NCBI GenBank assembly: GCA_947044405.1
Contig: CAMRHE010000063.1
Coordinates: 7,656,001-7,720,000, forward strand
Reading direction: 5' to 3'
DNA: 64,000 nucleotides
From: Leptodactylus fallax
Lineage: Eukaryota; Chordata; Amphibia; Anura; Leptodactylidae
This document shows, one piece after another, positions 12,478 to 24,019 of the stretch. Numbering within the stretch: position 1 is the first letter of the stretch; every line of letters begins with the position of its first letter. Under the pieces are notes generated by a model, which saw only the letters and a program-made list of their open reading frames with translations, made no database searches and was not told the origin of the DNA. A program made the position numbers and the translations under genes.

Positions 12478-13899
12478 ACTTGGGTGGGAGGGGGACAGGA
12501 CAAGAGGAACAGTGGGAAGGGAACATAGTCATACTTTAGTGAGGTCAAAAAGGGGAACAGAAGACCAGTCGCCAAGACCTAAATAATAATGAAGCACCCA
12601 AAAGGTATCCCAGGGCTTCCTTATCAAACTTCTCATTATTCAGAAGGGCCGTCAAATTCTCAGGAGTTCTAGTCTCTGGAATTGTAGCGTACAGGTCTGA
12701 AAGCAATTTTTTTAACATCCCGAAACATCTAAATTGAAAAATAAAGCAACTTTGCCGATAGTCTTGATTAAATGATTATCCTCTATAGTTGTATGTAAAA
12801 GGCTTCTTCTAGTCTGTCCCCTACTTCTCAAAAACCTCCATATTTTGGTCAGCAAAAAAGTTGGGGATTGAAGAAAGAATGACTTCGGGATCAGACTACA
12901 CAGACTTTGTTTGTGGTCTGTTACCATGGAGACTTATAGAAGGAAATTTATCATTGTTTCAATTTTATTTGAAAAGTTGTTTCGTTTTTATTTTATTTTC
13001 GATAGATTGGAGCTAAAGTTTATATAGGAGATCGTGGCCTTTATGGTCTTCAACCCTATAGAATATACAATGACCCGGCATCGGTCGGGGCTGTTGGATG
13101 GAGTATTGAATAGATGTTACTTGTTGACTGAATACTTTAGTGATAAATGCAATGTTTGCGCACGTTACCATGAGTTAACCTTTAAGTAGTCTCTTCTGGG
13201 TTAGATTATTTTCTCTCTGCCGGTCTATGGAGGATACTTGTGGTCTGCTCATACAGGATGTGTTTTGTGTTGCATTGGAATCAATATGTTCATAGACACC
13301 TGTAACCTGAAAACCGCCTCTAATTCAACTGCTATTCCAGATAATGAGCCCCAATGGGGGAAGCAGCTGTTTCTGTCCGTGGCGTTCTATGTGTATTGTC
13401 CCACTTGTGTCTTGGAATCGGGGCCAATTCTGCTCCGTTTCAGTTCCATATACCTCTAATTAAGAGTACAGCTCATTATGACGGGGGATGGGGGGGGTCT
13501 GGCAATGAGGATGTTTGCTAAGATGAGCGTCGGTGAAAGGTCAGGGACTTTGGGCGTCCTCCAAGACCTGATAAATTCATTATAGCCGAAATATCTTCTG
13601 GTTTTCATAAACCTCAGGATTTTACTATTGCAGATTTATCTAAACAGATGCATTTCCAAAAAGCGTTTTTGTTTGCAAAGTCATTTTAGCTCTGAAATAT
13701 AAAATACAAAACTATATCTATATTATATACTGAATGCATTGTCTGAGAATTTTTTTTTTCTTTCCGAGGTTGTATTTCGTATTGCAGCTCTATTCTATTA
13801 AATGTGGCTGGGCTGCAATACCAGACATAACCTATATAAGAAAGTGGCGCTCTTTTAAATAATATTTTTTAATTTACTATTTTATTTTGTTCTATTAAG

Positions 13900-14000
13900 G
13901 ACCCCTCGGGTTTACGTGGACGCGGCATTACTGTACTTATGACAAAAGCAGCAAAACCTTCACAATGAGCGTTTCCGAAACAAAGTCAGGAGGAAAAGTG
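13900..14000 (+). CDS. ARHGAP42: ARHGAP42 exon, PH domain strands
   Basis: Completes the split Arg and encodes [20 protein letters not shown] and [12 protein letters not shown], up to fragment residue 112. These are PH-domain beta strands with the WxxHYCxY motif of GRAF proteins. 101 bp, phase 1 start and phase 0 end. Acceptor AG at 13898-13899, donor GTGAGC at 14001. Confidence 0.96.
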
Positions 14001-17000
14001 GTGAGCACAATTTATTGTTTTGCGCCATTTTTTGTTTTTATTATGTAATAATTGGAGAATAAAAGTTCCCCGTAGCAGGGATAGTCATGACATAAAAAAG
14101 TGGTTATACTCACCCCTGCTCCAGTACAGAGCGGTGGCTTTGGTTCTTCTCACTGGCCCGTTTTGCCAGATGATGTCACCGATTTCAGCTTCAGCCAATC
14201 ACAGGCCTTAGTGACGCGTTGAAGCTGAAGTTAATGATGTCATCCTGCAGCGCCACCAACATGGGACAGCAAAGAGAACCAGAGCCACCTCTCTGTAATG
14301 GAGGAGCGAGGACGGGTCAGTATAGCCACTTCTTTATGTTATTATTCACCATGGATAACCCCTTTAAAAGTGTTGTTAGGTCGTATAGATGTCATAGAGA
14401 AGGTTCCCCTTTCAGGACTCCACCTTTTCCTTCTTCATTAGCCAGAGCGGCTACCAACCAGACATATTGTTTCCATAGTGGGTGCAGGATAAGGGCCACA
14501 TATAGATCTTTGGTGCTGTATGTCATGGCAAAAACACCAGATTTAGGTAGAAAATAATATCCATATCACTTGCCTTGGATGGTCCTTCTATTTAGACACT
14601 CGTTATGATGCACCATACACTGTCCAAATAATACACTCTTCGATGCAAATCCACCAGCTCCAACACTTTGCAACCTTCAATAGGCAATCATTCACTGATT
14701 ATGGCACAGCTGGAATTTTTTCTCTAGTCCCCACCATTCCTGAACAATCAGTGCTGTTAGTAGATAGCCTAAGTAGAATATTGGGTGCTGAAACTAACAG
14801 GTGGATGGTCCTTGGCTGGAGCAGATAGTCCGAGACCGCCCACATGGCAGTAGAGAGTCTAATTAGCATATTGAGGTCTAAACTAACAGCAGAGAGTGCA
14901 CAAGAATGGTGGGGGCTCGAGAAAAATTTCCAGCTGTGCCAGAATCAGTGAATCGGTATCTATCAAAGGAAACAAAGAAATGGAGTTGGTGGAAGTTGTG
15001 AAAGGTTCTCTTTAAATGAGTCTGCCCAGACTGTGAAATAAGGGACTGACGTTCTATCCTGTGTAGGTGACTTTCTTAAGATATGGGTGTCAAGAAATAC
15101 AAGACCTGAGTGTTCAGGGCCAGTGATGTCTCCTTTGATAATGGCAAGTGATGTACTCTTAGAGGTCATAGAGGTCATAAACCTGTCCAATTCGTTATCC
15201 TTTATGTCATACTTCATAGTACTCTGGCAGTCCAGTCTAGAGTTAATAGGGGGGGTCCTCTGTTCAGGACCCTCAGCTCTTGGCCTGAATGCATAACTTC
15301 TACAAAGAGCGTCTCTTGCTTTGGAGGACCCGTCCTGTCCTGCATTGCACAAACCAGCTATTGATTTCAATGGGCATTGTGTAATACTTAGTTTCCCCAG
15401 TGGTGGCGCTGCAGAGAAACAAAACTTTAGATATGTTTTTCCTCATAATAAAGCTGATCACTGGGGATCCCAGCAAAGGAACACTTTGTGATCAGCTTAT
15501 TGTCAAGAGTCCCTTCTAACAAATACAGATGATCCAAAAAGAGAATCTTTTTGACCTCTATGGGTTGGATCTACTTGATAAATTGATGGCATAATAAATC
15601 AAAGCGCCAATATTTTAAGCAAGAAAACAACTGGTCAGATCATCTTCCACTTTTTATACTGGGTTTCTAAAAAATACATTTTGGTGTAAATGTGCACACA
15701 TATGATAAAGGATATCTGAATATTTGCAACAAATTTTTGTCTATTGCGCGTCAATTCTTCGTAATCGAAGCAAATTTTCCCATAGTCTGGATTAAAATGA
15801 TCCTACTGGTTTTGTATACAGCTCCTATACATTTCTATGTGTCTCTTGCTATCCGACTACAGATTCCTCTATGTAGTCTGATCTTGCAGGCATTTTTTTT
15901 TTTTTTTTTTTTGTCTGTTCCATACTATTTGTAATCTACCAAATGTACATTATCAGGAAGTAGGGCACAGATGGTCGGGGATATGTTTATTTCGTACATA
16001 TACTAAATAGGACACTTCCTGGAACAAAACAGCCACAGAATTGCAGACATAAAGTTCCCGGTGATATGTGTTATCTGTATTTCCTATTAGCTTATCTTCT
16101 AGTAATACCGAGAAGCATTAAATAATCTAATTGTTCAAGGATTTTATCAGAGAAGTGAAATAAACCGAAATATTGCGTTTGTAAATCACAGCCACATTAG
16201 CAGAACATGTGTATAGGGGATTTTATGTTTAGACGCTGTTCACATGCGGTCAAAAATTCTGGACAAAACAGGGAGGCAATATGCAATGTTTGTCCGGTAA
16301 TAGGCTGCACTCCCTAATGGAAAGCTGATGGACCCCATTATATATAGTCAATGGAATCCCCCGGAAGCTGTTCATATACTTTATGTCCAGGATTTTTGCT
16401 TTCCTGCTCCTTTAACCCCTTGAGCAGGACACGTTCAGGGACACTATAACTTCTGTCTTTCGGGTCCACAAACACACCCGAAGGATGGAAACCCAAACGC
16501 TAGTGTGAACCTAGCGTCCATCAATATACTGTATATAGAAAAGTGACAAAGACATCATGTGGCGACCGCAGGAATGGCGTCTACCCAGATGCACCTTACA
16601 TCTAAAAGCCTTCCTATATCCCATTGATCAAAGGATCGAGCATGACTATGTCAGCCTGTGAGATAATTTGTTTCTCCAGCCTTATTAGATTATCTAATAT
16701 CTCTATTAGACTGATAGTTTACCAGATCCTGATAATGGGGTCCCTACCAAAAACATCAAGTTCAAGAACAGGTTAACCTCTCTACTCCTTGTTACTTTGC
16801 CACCACCTTCTCCGCTAAGCAAAAATAGCCCTGCGGTAAGGCTATGTTCACATCTGTGTCAGAGTCTGTCCAACAAAATCACAGACGGAAAAGTCTTGCG
16901 GTCTCCATTATAGTCAATGGGGTCCCTCGAGTCACACTACTATGGGGCAACATGGTCTAGTACATTGGGGTCTGATCGCCATGACAGTTGGCACCATTTT

Positions 17001-17100
17001 TGTTCCGTTTTTGTCACTAGAGCTGCTCCTCTGATGAATTCCTGATGCAGCCTGTCCTTACTTTATATTACTCTGTTATCATTTTTGTTCTCCTCCTTAG
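14001..17100 (+). other. Intron (3.1 kb)
   Basis: No exon seen. It contains a palindromic GC-rich repeat at about 14035-14368 (ends AAAAGTTCCCCGTAGC and GGATAACCCCTTTAA, with inner CTGAAGC inverted arms), a second palindromic repeat at about 14625-15016, and fragments of the GTTCACA dispersed family at 16230-16517 and 16841-16930. A 17-base T run is at 15896-15912. 15,020 to 16,220 shows no clear element. Confidence 0.6.
14625..15016. mobile_element. Palindromic MITE related to 37849-38251
   Basis: The inner arms are inverted copies: CACAGCTGGAATTTTTTCTC (left) and GAGAAAAATTTCCAGCTGTG (right), with CACCATTCCTGAACAATCA also mirrored in part. The central part matches the element at 37849-38251 (CAATCAGTGCTGTTAG). 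The right end is GTTCTCTTTAAA. No coding capacity. Confidence 0.6.
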
Positions 17101-17210
17101 AACGGGCTGATCTCTAGCACCCCAGAGATGTTTAAACTGAAAATGTGCATCAGACGCAAAACCGACTCTATAGACAAGAGATTCTGCTTTGACATAGAAG
17201 TCACAGAAAG
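17101..17210 (+). CDS. ARHGAP42: ARHGAP42 exon, PH domain core
   Basis: Encodes fragment residues 113-149 (last split), [20 protein letters not shown] then [17 protein letters not shown]. The [16 protein letters not shown] stretch is a hallmark of GRAF PH domains. 110 bp, phase 0 start and phase 2 end. Acceptor AG at 17099-17100, donor GTTAGT at 17211. Confidence 0.97.
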
Positions 17211-17974
17211 GTTAGTCAACGGCTGAAAAAAAATGAAAAAAATTTGTAAAAATGTATTATTTTTCTTAATGATGACTTGTCGCTACTGTTGATAAATCAA
17301 TTTTAGTATTGTTTTGTATTCCCCATACTATAAAAATTCTGGAACATCATTTTTCATAATTGTTGTACCGTTCCTCTGTTATTCCTCCTGAAAATATATG
17401 AATACAATGACAACTTTGTGGTACCATTCTCCTTCTCAAGGGAGAGTGACCTGCAGATCTGATTGGACATTGTTGGATTATATAGGGACACACCTCCAAA
17501 TGGTAACACCCAGTTACCAATTTGTTCCAAAATTTGTAGGAGGAACAGCAGAGATATAAGAAAAGATGCTCCGGTATTGTTACTTCATGATGACTACAAG
17601 GATTTGCTTGCATAGATATCTTAGGAGAGTTGACAGATCCCCTTTAAAGGGATATTATGGTTTCATCCTATCTCGATAGGAATTAATCAAAAAGTTTAAC
17701 ACGTGAAGCTTCTATGGGGCAGAATGATGGAAATCTACCCTGTATGTACAGCATAGTGTATCAAAGAGCCAGACAGTTATTTCTAGTGCAGGTTCCTGGG
17801 CAGAATGACACCAAGTCGTGTTTTACTGGAGTGAAGACTGGAAATTCTGGACGATTTTACAGAGATACATTTGTAACTTTTGGAGAATTTTTTGTAGCAT
17901 TGGATGTTTTTGAAACCCATATGTTGTCAATAAATTCATTTTTTTTTCTTTTTTTATTACTATATTATTTCCAG

Positions 17975-18053
17975 GCAAGGTATCATAACTCTCCAAGCAT
18001 TATCTGAGGCAAATAGAAAGCAATGGCTGGAGGCGATGGATGGGAAAGAACCG
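17975..18053 (+). CDS. ARHGAP42: ARHGAP42 exon, end of PH domain
   Basis: Completes AGG (Arg), then encodes [20 protein letters not shown] followed by MDGKEP, to residue 175. [10 protein letters not shown] is the C-terminal PH helix with its invariant Trp. 79 bp, ending in phase 0. Acceptor AG at 17973-17974. The donor GTAGGA departs from the GTAAGT consensus. The 764-bp intron before it (17211-17974) shows no recognised element. Confidence 0.96.
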
Positions 18054-18205
18054 GTAGGATACATTTACAATACAACCTGAAAATTAAAAAAATAAATTAA
18101 AAAATCACCACTTAAGTTTGTTGAATTTCTATTTTATTTCTATTGATTTTCCTAATTTGTGTCCTATCAGCAGCCATTTACATAATTTTTTATTTTTATT
18201 TTTAG

Positions 18206-18245
18206 ATTTACACACTTCCAGCCATCATTAGTAAAAAGGAAGAAA
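18206..18245 (+). CDS. ARHGAP42: ARHGAP42 40-bp exon, PH-RhoGAP linker
   Basis: Encodes IYTLPAIISKKEE plus the first base of Met. 40 bp, phase 0 start and phase 1 end, after a 152-bp intron. It links the PH and RhoGAP domains. I recall a report that Src phosphorylates a tyrosine in this linker of mammalian GRAF3 and raises its GAP activity. The Tyr at fragment residue 177 is a candidate, but this is recalled knowledge and not tested here. Confidence 0.93.
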
Positions 18246-20277
18246 GTAAGTTTTATATTTTATACTTATTATTCAGCCATGTTTGCCAAACTAGAATCAG
18301 ATCCATCAAAGAGTTTAGGCTCTAAGGCCTTCAGATACTTCTTTTTTTTTTTTTTTTTTTTTTTTGATGAAATCCTGATGTTAGCAAAATAAAATAAGGG
18401 CATCAAAAGCCCCGCACCCCAATCTGCTGAGGTTTTATAAAAATATCTGCATTAAAGGGGTTGTCCCGATTGGATCCAGCCATCTGGAAATACTGCATGA
18501 AACTGATCATCTGATCTTGTCAAGCATTCTACTCTGCAGTGGCCACTGGAGGGGAAATGTGGTATTACATGGTGCCCACTTGAGTAGTGTAAGAAGTGGC
18601 CACACAAAGTTCTCCTCCAGATACAGAACAATTATTTCTCATGCCTCTGTGTAAGTGATCCCCCTTTGACTACGCTATGATACGACATATGGATTGGGGT
18701 AGTCCATCTTGTAAATATTAAAGCTACTACATAGGTAAATTAGAGCTAAGATGATGAGTAGAGGCAGGAATTACCCTTTAATTTTGTTAGTCCTCAGTTC
18801 TCCCACTGTTTTACATGACTGTGACCATGTGGGCAGAGTGTTGGACATGTCCATGGAGATCTTTGTACTTATCCCATCCATGCAGGGAGTCAGAGTTAGT
18901 GTTGGGTAAGGCTGGGTTCACATCTGTGTCGGAGTCTCCTTTGGAGACTCTGTTGCAGAGACCGGTGAAAATTGGCAGAGAACATCGTGCATGGAGGACT
19001 TTTTTCAGTTTGGAAGTGGCGGATACCTAGGGGACCCCATTATGGTCTATAGGGTCCGCTGTTCTCCATGTATAACCGATATTGTAGCAGACCAGCTCCA
19101 TCATTTGGGTCCCCCAACAGCCCTGAACCACGGAGAGCCCGGCACTAGTGTAAGCTTAGCGTAAGAGTAAATGGTTATTATACTACGTGTACTTAATCTA
19201 CTTTTTTACTCTTTTTAGTGTTTTTAAATGATGCTGGCTTCAACTTTGTGAAAAAATGTATCCATTCTGTGGAGACACGAGGTGAGCTTAAGTTTTTACC
19301 TTTTCTGTAACAAAACAATATAGAAAGTGTTAATTTATACAAGACGGAAAATTCTGAGAATTTCACTCTAAACAAATATTCAGTTCACCTAAAATTGCGG
19401 ATTCTGGGAATGTTTTGTCCAAATCTGAGAGGTTCTGGAAGCTAAGATATAAGGTGGTGTTTGATGGTGTTTTACCAGTCCCTTTGCTTGCCTTGTTCTC
19501 TGGTTACTTTGAAGCTTGGGAAAATGTCTGGTCAAAAAAAAAACACCATTTATGGAGCCAGATTACCCCATTAATAGAGCCAGAGTGCCCTATAAACAGC
19601 AGTACCAGCCAGAGATTACCCCGTCTAACCATGTCATCCAGAGAGCGCCCCCCATCAACAGTGCAGGAAACGTCATAAACAAAAATACTGACCCCATGAA
19701 TGTCCTGACTCTTCAGGCTATGTTGGTCCTGTCGTGATGAAGTCACGTCTATCAAGTAGTTTAGGCTACGTTCACATCTGTGCTGGAATCTGCGTTGGAG
19801 CCTCTGTCACAGTGTCCGCCAAAAATCGGTGGAGGAAAAAGTCCTGCACTGAGGATTTTTTTTCTATGCTGTTTTCAGTTTAAAAACGGCATAGAAATAA
19901 TATTATAGTCAATATTAGTTAATATTAGTGGTTGCAGCCCTGCTATGATATATTATCACTCCACTGTAGGCAGCAGTGGAGGAGGCAGGCCTTGCCGGGC
20001 ATATTGATTGCCAGGTGGGCCCTGCAATACAAATAAACACACAGACTGCCCGGCAATTCACTTGAATTGCCTGGCAGCACTAGTTAATATTGCAGACGGA
20101 TCGTGTTAGCGTGATCCACCTGTGCTTGTTGACTCTGCTACATCAATAAGATACGTAGTTGGAGAGGCCTGTTACAGAATTATCATTAGGATTCAGGATC
20201 TTTAAAACACACTTCTACAGGCAAGACCCCGAGAAGGTATTTAACCTGCATCACCTATTTTGTTTCTGTTTTTCTAG
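18246..20277 (+). other. Two introns around 19219-19281
   Basis: 18246-19218 has a T run near 18341-18365, the start of a TTAAAGGGGTTGTCCCG repeat at 18453, and a GTTCACATCTGTGTC-type dispersed repeat at 18908-19165. 19282-20277 has another copy of that dispersed family at about 19762-19930, then GGCAATTCACTTGAATTGCC, an inverted repeat, near 20050. No exon other than the listed one was recognised. Confidence 0.6.
19219..19281 (+). CDS. ARHGAP42: ARHGAP42 exon, start of RhoGAP domain
   Basis: Encodes M (split) FLNDAGFNFVKKCIHSVETR and the first base of Gly, residues 189-210. GFxFVxKCIxxVETRG is the first RhoGAP helix in GRAF proteins. 63 bp, phase 1 at both ends. Acceptor AG at 19217-19218, donor GTGAGC at 19282. 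Confidence 0.96.
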
Positions 20278-20352
20278 GTATCACTATATTAGGACTATAC
20301 AGAATTGGAGGTGTCAACTCCAAAGTCCAGAAGTTGATGAATACGGTTTTCT
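20278..20352 (+). CDS. ARHGAP42: ARHGAP42 exon with RhoGAP arginine finger
   Basis: Encodes [20 protein letters not shown] then MNTVF, residues 210-235. The GLYRIGG motif carries the catalytic arginine finger, codon AGA at 20301-20303 (fragment residue 218), which RhoGAPs insert into the Rho active site. The key residue is intact. 75 bp, phase 1 at both ends. Acceptor AG at 20276-20277, donor GTAAGT at 20353. Confidence 0.97.
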
Positions 20353-20595
20353 GTAAGTGTATTCTGTGGTGTACTGCATCTTAATGTGAATGGAATCCAT
20401 TCATAGAGTTTACAATGGTCTCTAAGAAGGGGTTGTCTCCTTCATTTAAATGGGGGCCATATCATACTACAATGCCTCTGCAGAGTCCTGGAACTAGAGC
20501 CAGACCTGTCATGGTCATCATATTACTGGGGCAAAAGCATTTCCCTACCTCAGAGCAACAGCGCCACCCTAAAGTTATTTCAAAATATATTTTTC

Positions 20596-20897
20596 TTAAA
20601 GGGGTTATCCGGTTTCTATGATTGATGGCCTATCCTTAGGATTGGCCATCAGTATTAAATCTGCAGGGGTCTGACACCCGGGACCCCTGCAGATCACCGG
20701 TACCGAGGAAGCATGGGAGAGTCGCGGTTGTAGTGGCGAGTGTAGGTACTGCAGCTCCATAGACTTCAATGAGGCAGCACGGTTTTGCTGCGCTGCCTCG
20801 GTTCTGGTGATCTGCTGGGGTCCCAGGTGTTGGACCCCCGAACATCTAATATCCTAAGGATAGGTCATCGATCATAGAAACTGGATAACCTCTTTAA
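20596..20897. mobile_element. TTAA MITE, 302 bp, near-perfect palindrome
   Basis: Starts TTAAAGGGGTTATCCGGTTT and ends with the near inverse, AAACTGGATAACCTCTTTAA. The arms run over 90 bp on each side with inner GGCCTATCCTTAGGAT and ATCCTAAGGATAGGTC stretches. It is flanked by TTAA on both sides. Related copies or fragments occur at 30136-30524, 35130-35236 and 58427-58536. Likely a piggyBac-type non-autonomous element. Confidence 0.8.
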
Positions 20898-21654
20898 CTC
20901 TATTACATGTATAATTGATGCGTCCCCATACTAGTGCTACTGCTCAACTTCTGCTCTGGGGACGACAGTAATAGGCTTTGTGTACTAGGATAAAGCAAAA
21001 TCCATAGTAAATAAGGTGACCTGGTCTGCTATTAGAGGCATGTACATGTCGCTATCCCTGGTACGCTCGCTCTGTCCTCACTAACTACTGTACGCTGACC
21101 ATACACATATTGTTAACTAATAGTCTAATAACTCTAAAGAGCGGAGGAGGCTGCAAAGACGTAAAATAATATCAGGGACACGATGACATTGTGAGATCAA
21201 GGAATAAAAAACTCTTCTTTCCAGATATGGATTTCTAAGTGTGGCACTTGTGAATACTTGCTGCTCAGACACAGCTTTCATAGAAACTTTTAGGAGAGAG
21301 ATCTTAGTTTAAAGAAATACTCAAGTAGAAAAAAAAATGGAGATTCTCATAAATCATTCATTAGGTCGGCTTTCATTTACTGTAATACATTTTTGTTCTG
21401 CCTGCAAAGCAGAAGAGGTTCAGACCGCGGCTTAGTAAGATGTGGGAATGTAGGTTTGTCTATGGGAATGTTCATAGTGCGTAGTCTGGGGCTAAGTAGA
21501 TCCCCAACTGAATGTAGGGTTGTATTCACGACCATATTATACCGTAGTGAAAGGGGTACAATTTTCTAGACATGTCTTCACATCAAGACTTTTTATTATC
21601 TAATATCCCTGAGGCTTAGTGTATTTAAGAGGTCAATATTAAAATTTTTATTGC

Positions 21655-22480
21655 TGCAATGCCAACTTCCCTGCTGGTCTAGATAAATGGAAGAATGGAG
21701 GACAGAATCCCTGGTGGTCTAGAACATGAAAGGGATTAATGACAGCATCCCTGATGACCTAGAGCAAGAAAGGAATTAATTATCACACCCCTGGAGGTCT
21801 AGAAAGGGATTAATGACAGCATCTTTGGTGATTTAGAGCATGGCAGGGAATTAATGACAACATCCCTGGTGACCTAGAGCAAGAAAGGGATTAATGACAG
21901 CTTTCCTGGAGGTCTAAAGTAAGAAGGAGATGAAAGACAGCATCCCTTGTGATCTAGAGCAAGAAAGAGAGTGACAGGATCCCTGGTGGTGTAGGTCAAG
22001 AAATGAATTAATGAACGCTTCCCTGGTGGTCCAGAGAAAGAAAGAGATTGACAGCATCACCAGTGGTCCATAAGAATAAAGAGAATAATGGCAGAATCCC
22101 TGGTGGTCTAGAGAAAGAAAGAGATTGACAGCATCACCAGTGGTCTAGGAGAATCAGGGGAATAATGGCAGCATCCCTGGTGATCTAGGTTAAGAAAGGG
22201 ATGAATGACAGCATCCCTGGTTGTCAAGGTGAAGAAAGGGATTAACAGCAAAATCTCTGTTGGCCTATAGTAAGAAATAGATTAATGGCAGGATCCCTGC
22301 TGGTCTAGAGCAAGAAAGGGATGAAAGACCACATCATTGGTGGTGTAGAGCAAGAAGGAGATTAATGGCAGTATCACTTGTGATCTAGAGCAAGAAATGG
22401 ATTAATGACCGCATTCCCTGGTTGTCTACAGCAAAAAAAGGAATCAATGACATCATCCCTGGTGGTCTAGTGTGGGGAGG
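21655..22480. repeat. Minisatellite, unit about 40 bp, CCCTGGTGGTCTAGAG type
   Basis: The repeating core is CATCCCTGGTGGTCTAGAGC followed by AAGAAAGGGATTAATGACAG, about 20 copies with 10-25% divergence by eye and small length changes. The reverse complement of the same consensus makes up the array at 51535-52480. Confidence 0.85.
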
Positions 22481-22779
22481 GAGTTACTCATATTCGCTGT
22501 CTAGTCATTGACTCACTTCCCCAGGCTCCAGCGGTGTGCTTCTTAGAAGAAATTGGCCATGATGTGCGAGTCACATTAAACCTCCTTTTGCTTCTCTTCA
22601 GTGATAACAGAGCAAGGAAGGACAGAGAGGACTCTGTGACTCTTATATACTATATATATAAAATCAGATTTGTGCTTTCCAGTAGATGGTAGGACATGTG
22701 TACTTGTATGCATATAGCACAGTGGTGTATCATGTCATAGTAACCCTGTAGTCATTCCAAACTGTGTTTCTATTTCTAG

Positions 22780-22864
22780 CACCTAAAGCGCCTCCTGATA
22801 TGGATATAGATTTAGAATTATGGGACAATAAGACCATAACCAGCGCTCTAAAAAACTACCTCAG
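22780..22864 (+). CDS. ARHGAP42: ARHGAP42 exon, RhoGAP domain
   Basis: Completes Ser, then encodes [20 protein letters not shown] and SALKNYLR (last codon split), residues 235-263. ITSALKxYLR is a conserved RhoGAP helix whose Lys helps to organise the active site. 85 bp, phase 1 start and phase 2 end. Acceptor AG at 22778-22779, donor GTGAGT at 22865. Confidence 0.97.
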
Positions 22865-23960
22865 GTGAGTGATGACCTACCGTACACATCAGAAATAGTG
22901 GCGGTCAATGTCCACAGCAAAAACCATAAAGTAATGCTGGTCTGCAGACATTTTTGGGAGAGGGTTCTGCTAATCAGCCATGTTTGGTGTTTGAGCTTTA
23001 CACTTAAAGGGGTTTTTCCGGGCAAAAAATATTTTTTAAGGGCAGTTAGTACTATTAATGGGTTAATATGTGCACCCAAATACCTTTAGCAGTGTTTTGA
23101 GTGATTTTTGAGATTCTCTGGGAGTTCCTGGCTTCTTCTGCATTTGTTCACATGGTGTAGCTTCCTGTTCTTTTATCCTACAACTAGTATGATTCATTGC
23201 TCTTCACTTCAGAGCTGACTATACAGTACCTCCCCCTCTCACTCCCTCCCCCTCCCTCTCTCACTCCCTCCCTCACACCCCCTCCCTGTCTCCCTAACTA
23301 GCCCGCCCACTACTAGCCCTTCCTAACTAATACTGCTAGGTTTGTAGATAAGAGGCTACCAGTGCACAGAATGAGTCAATAAATCATTGCAGAAACCACC
23401 TACTCCACTCCTCCCTTCCCCATGGAGTTCTGTTTGTGAGGCTGAATACGGAGACAAATCTAATGTAACCGAGTAGTCACCCCTAGGAGCAGGAGGACAG
23501 CTTGATAAGTGGAGAAGGAAACAGATCTCCTTAATAAGATATATTACACAGTTTCTTATATTCACCTGCACTATTCATTTATGAACAGTTGTTTATACCT
23601 GACGGTACACTTTAAAAACAAAAAAGGGACAGAATGGCATAAAAAAGAAAGGGACAGATACTCCAATACCTCACAATCTTCTGCCGCTCTTGTTCCCATG
23701 CTTTTTTTGGTTTCCCGCAGGTCTCTTCCTCCCTGGCCCTTTTGACACACAGGAAATGACCGCCCATTTTTTTTTTTTTTTTTTTGTAATGCCATTTTGA
23801 GCCCTATGCAATGTTCCTTTCAGAACTATCCCTTTAATTGTGTCCATGCCGAGAATGTAAATGTCCACTTTAACCCTGCAAATAGTAATGCTTTTATTTT
23901 ACAGTAAATGCTCTGTAGCAATGCTCGCACTTATATGACATGTGATTTATGTACCTGCAG
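22865..23960 (+). other. Intron (1.1 kb), mostly a composite MITE
   Basis: Contains the composite TTAA element at 23004-23615, which includes a polypyrimidine tract of CTCCCTCC units at 23228-23300, and an 18-base or longer T run at 23767-23786. No further exon seen. Confidence 0.65.
23004..23615. mobile_element. Composite TTAA MITE with unlike halves
   Basis: The left half (TTAAAGGGGTTTTTCCGGGC, then GTTAGTACTATTAATGGGTT) matches the element at 54722. The right half (CTCCTTAATAAGATATATTA, then GGTACACTTTAA) matches the right end of the element at 43344. TTAA is present at both outer ends. It appears to be a hybrid of two MITE families. Confidence 0.65.
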
Positions 23961-24019
23961 ATGTCTGACGGAGCCTCTCATGACCTATAAATTGCACAAG
24001 GATTTTATCCTCGCTGTCA
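23961..24019 (+). CDS. ARHGAP42: ARHGAP42 exon, RhoGAP domain
   Basis: Completes Arg, then encodes CLTEPLMTYKLHKDFILAV, residues 263-283. LxEPLMTYxLHxDF is the conserved RhoGAP segment after the LR helix. 59 bp, phase 2 start and phase 1 end. Acceptor AG at 23959-23960, donor GTGAGT at 24020. Confidence 0.97.

Larger units (their letters stand above)
5563..13899 (+). other. Largest intron (8.3 kb), rich in minisatellites
   Basis: No exon seen. Contents in order: a fragment of a CAGGGGCATAGCTATAG repeat (6360-6470), a palindromic MITE (about 6844-7214), a degenerate 30-bp minisatellite (about 7890-9600), an expanded MITE with a 49-bp array (10052 to about 11545), a dispersed repeat starting GGCTGGGTTCACACC (12236-12477), and a GTATTGCAGC repeat just before the acceptor (13765-13860). 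About 12,500 to 13,760 shows nothing recognised. Confidence 0.7.
20353..22779 (+). other. Intron (2.4 kb) with MITE and minisatellite
   Basis: Contains the TTAA MITE at 20596-20897 and the roughly 40-bp minisatellite at about 21655-22480 (both listed separately). 20,900 to 21,650 shows nothing recognised. No exon seen. Confidence 0.65.

Noticed and set aside
14963..15370. 135-codon minus-strand open frame
   Set aside because: Lies partly in a palindromic MITE and has no recognisable protein motif.
23215..23300. CT-rich tract as a promoter or CpG island
   Set aside because: It is internal to a MITE shared with 54722 and contains almost no CpG.
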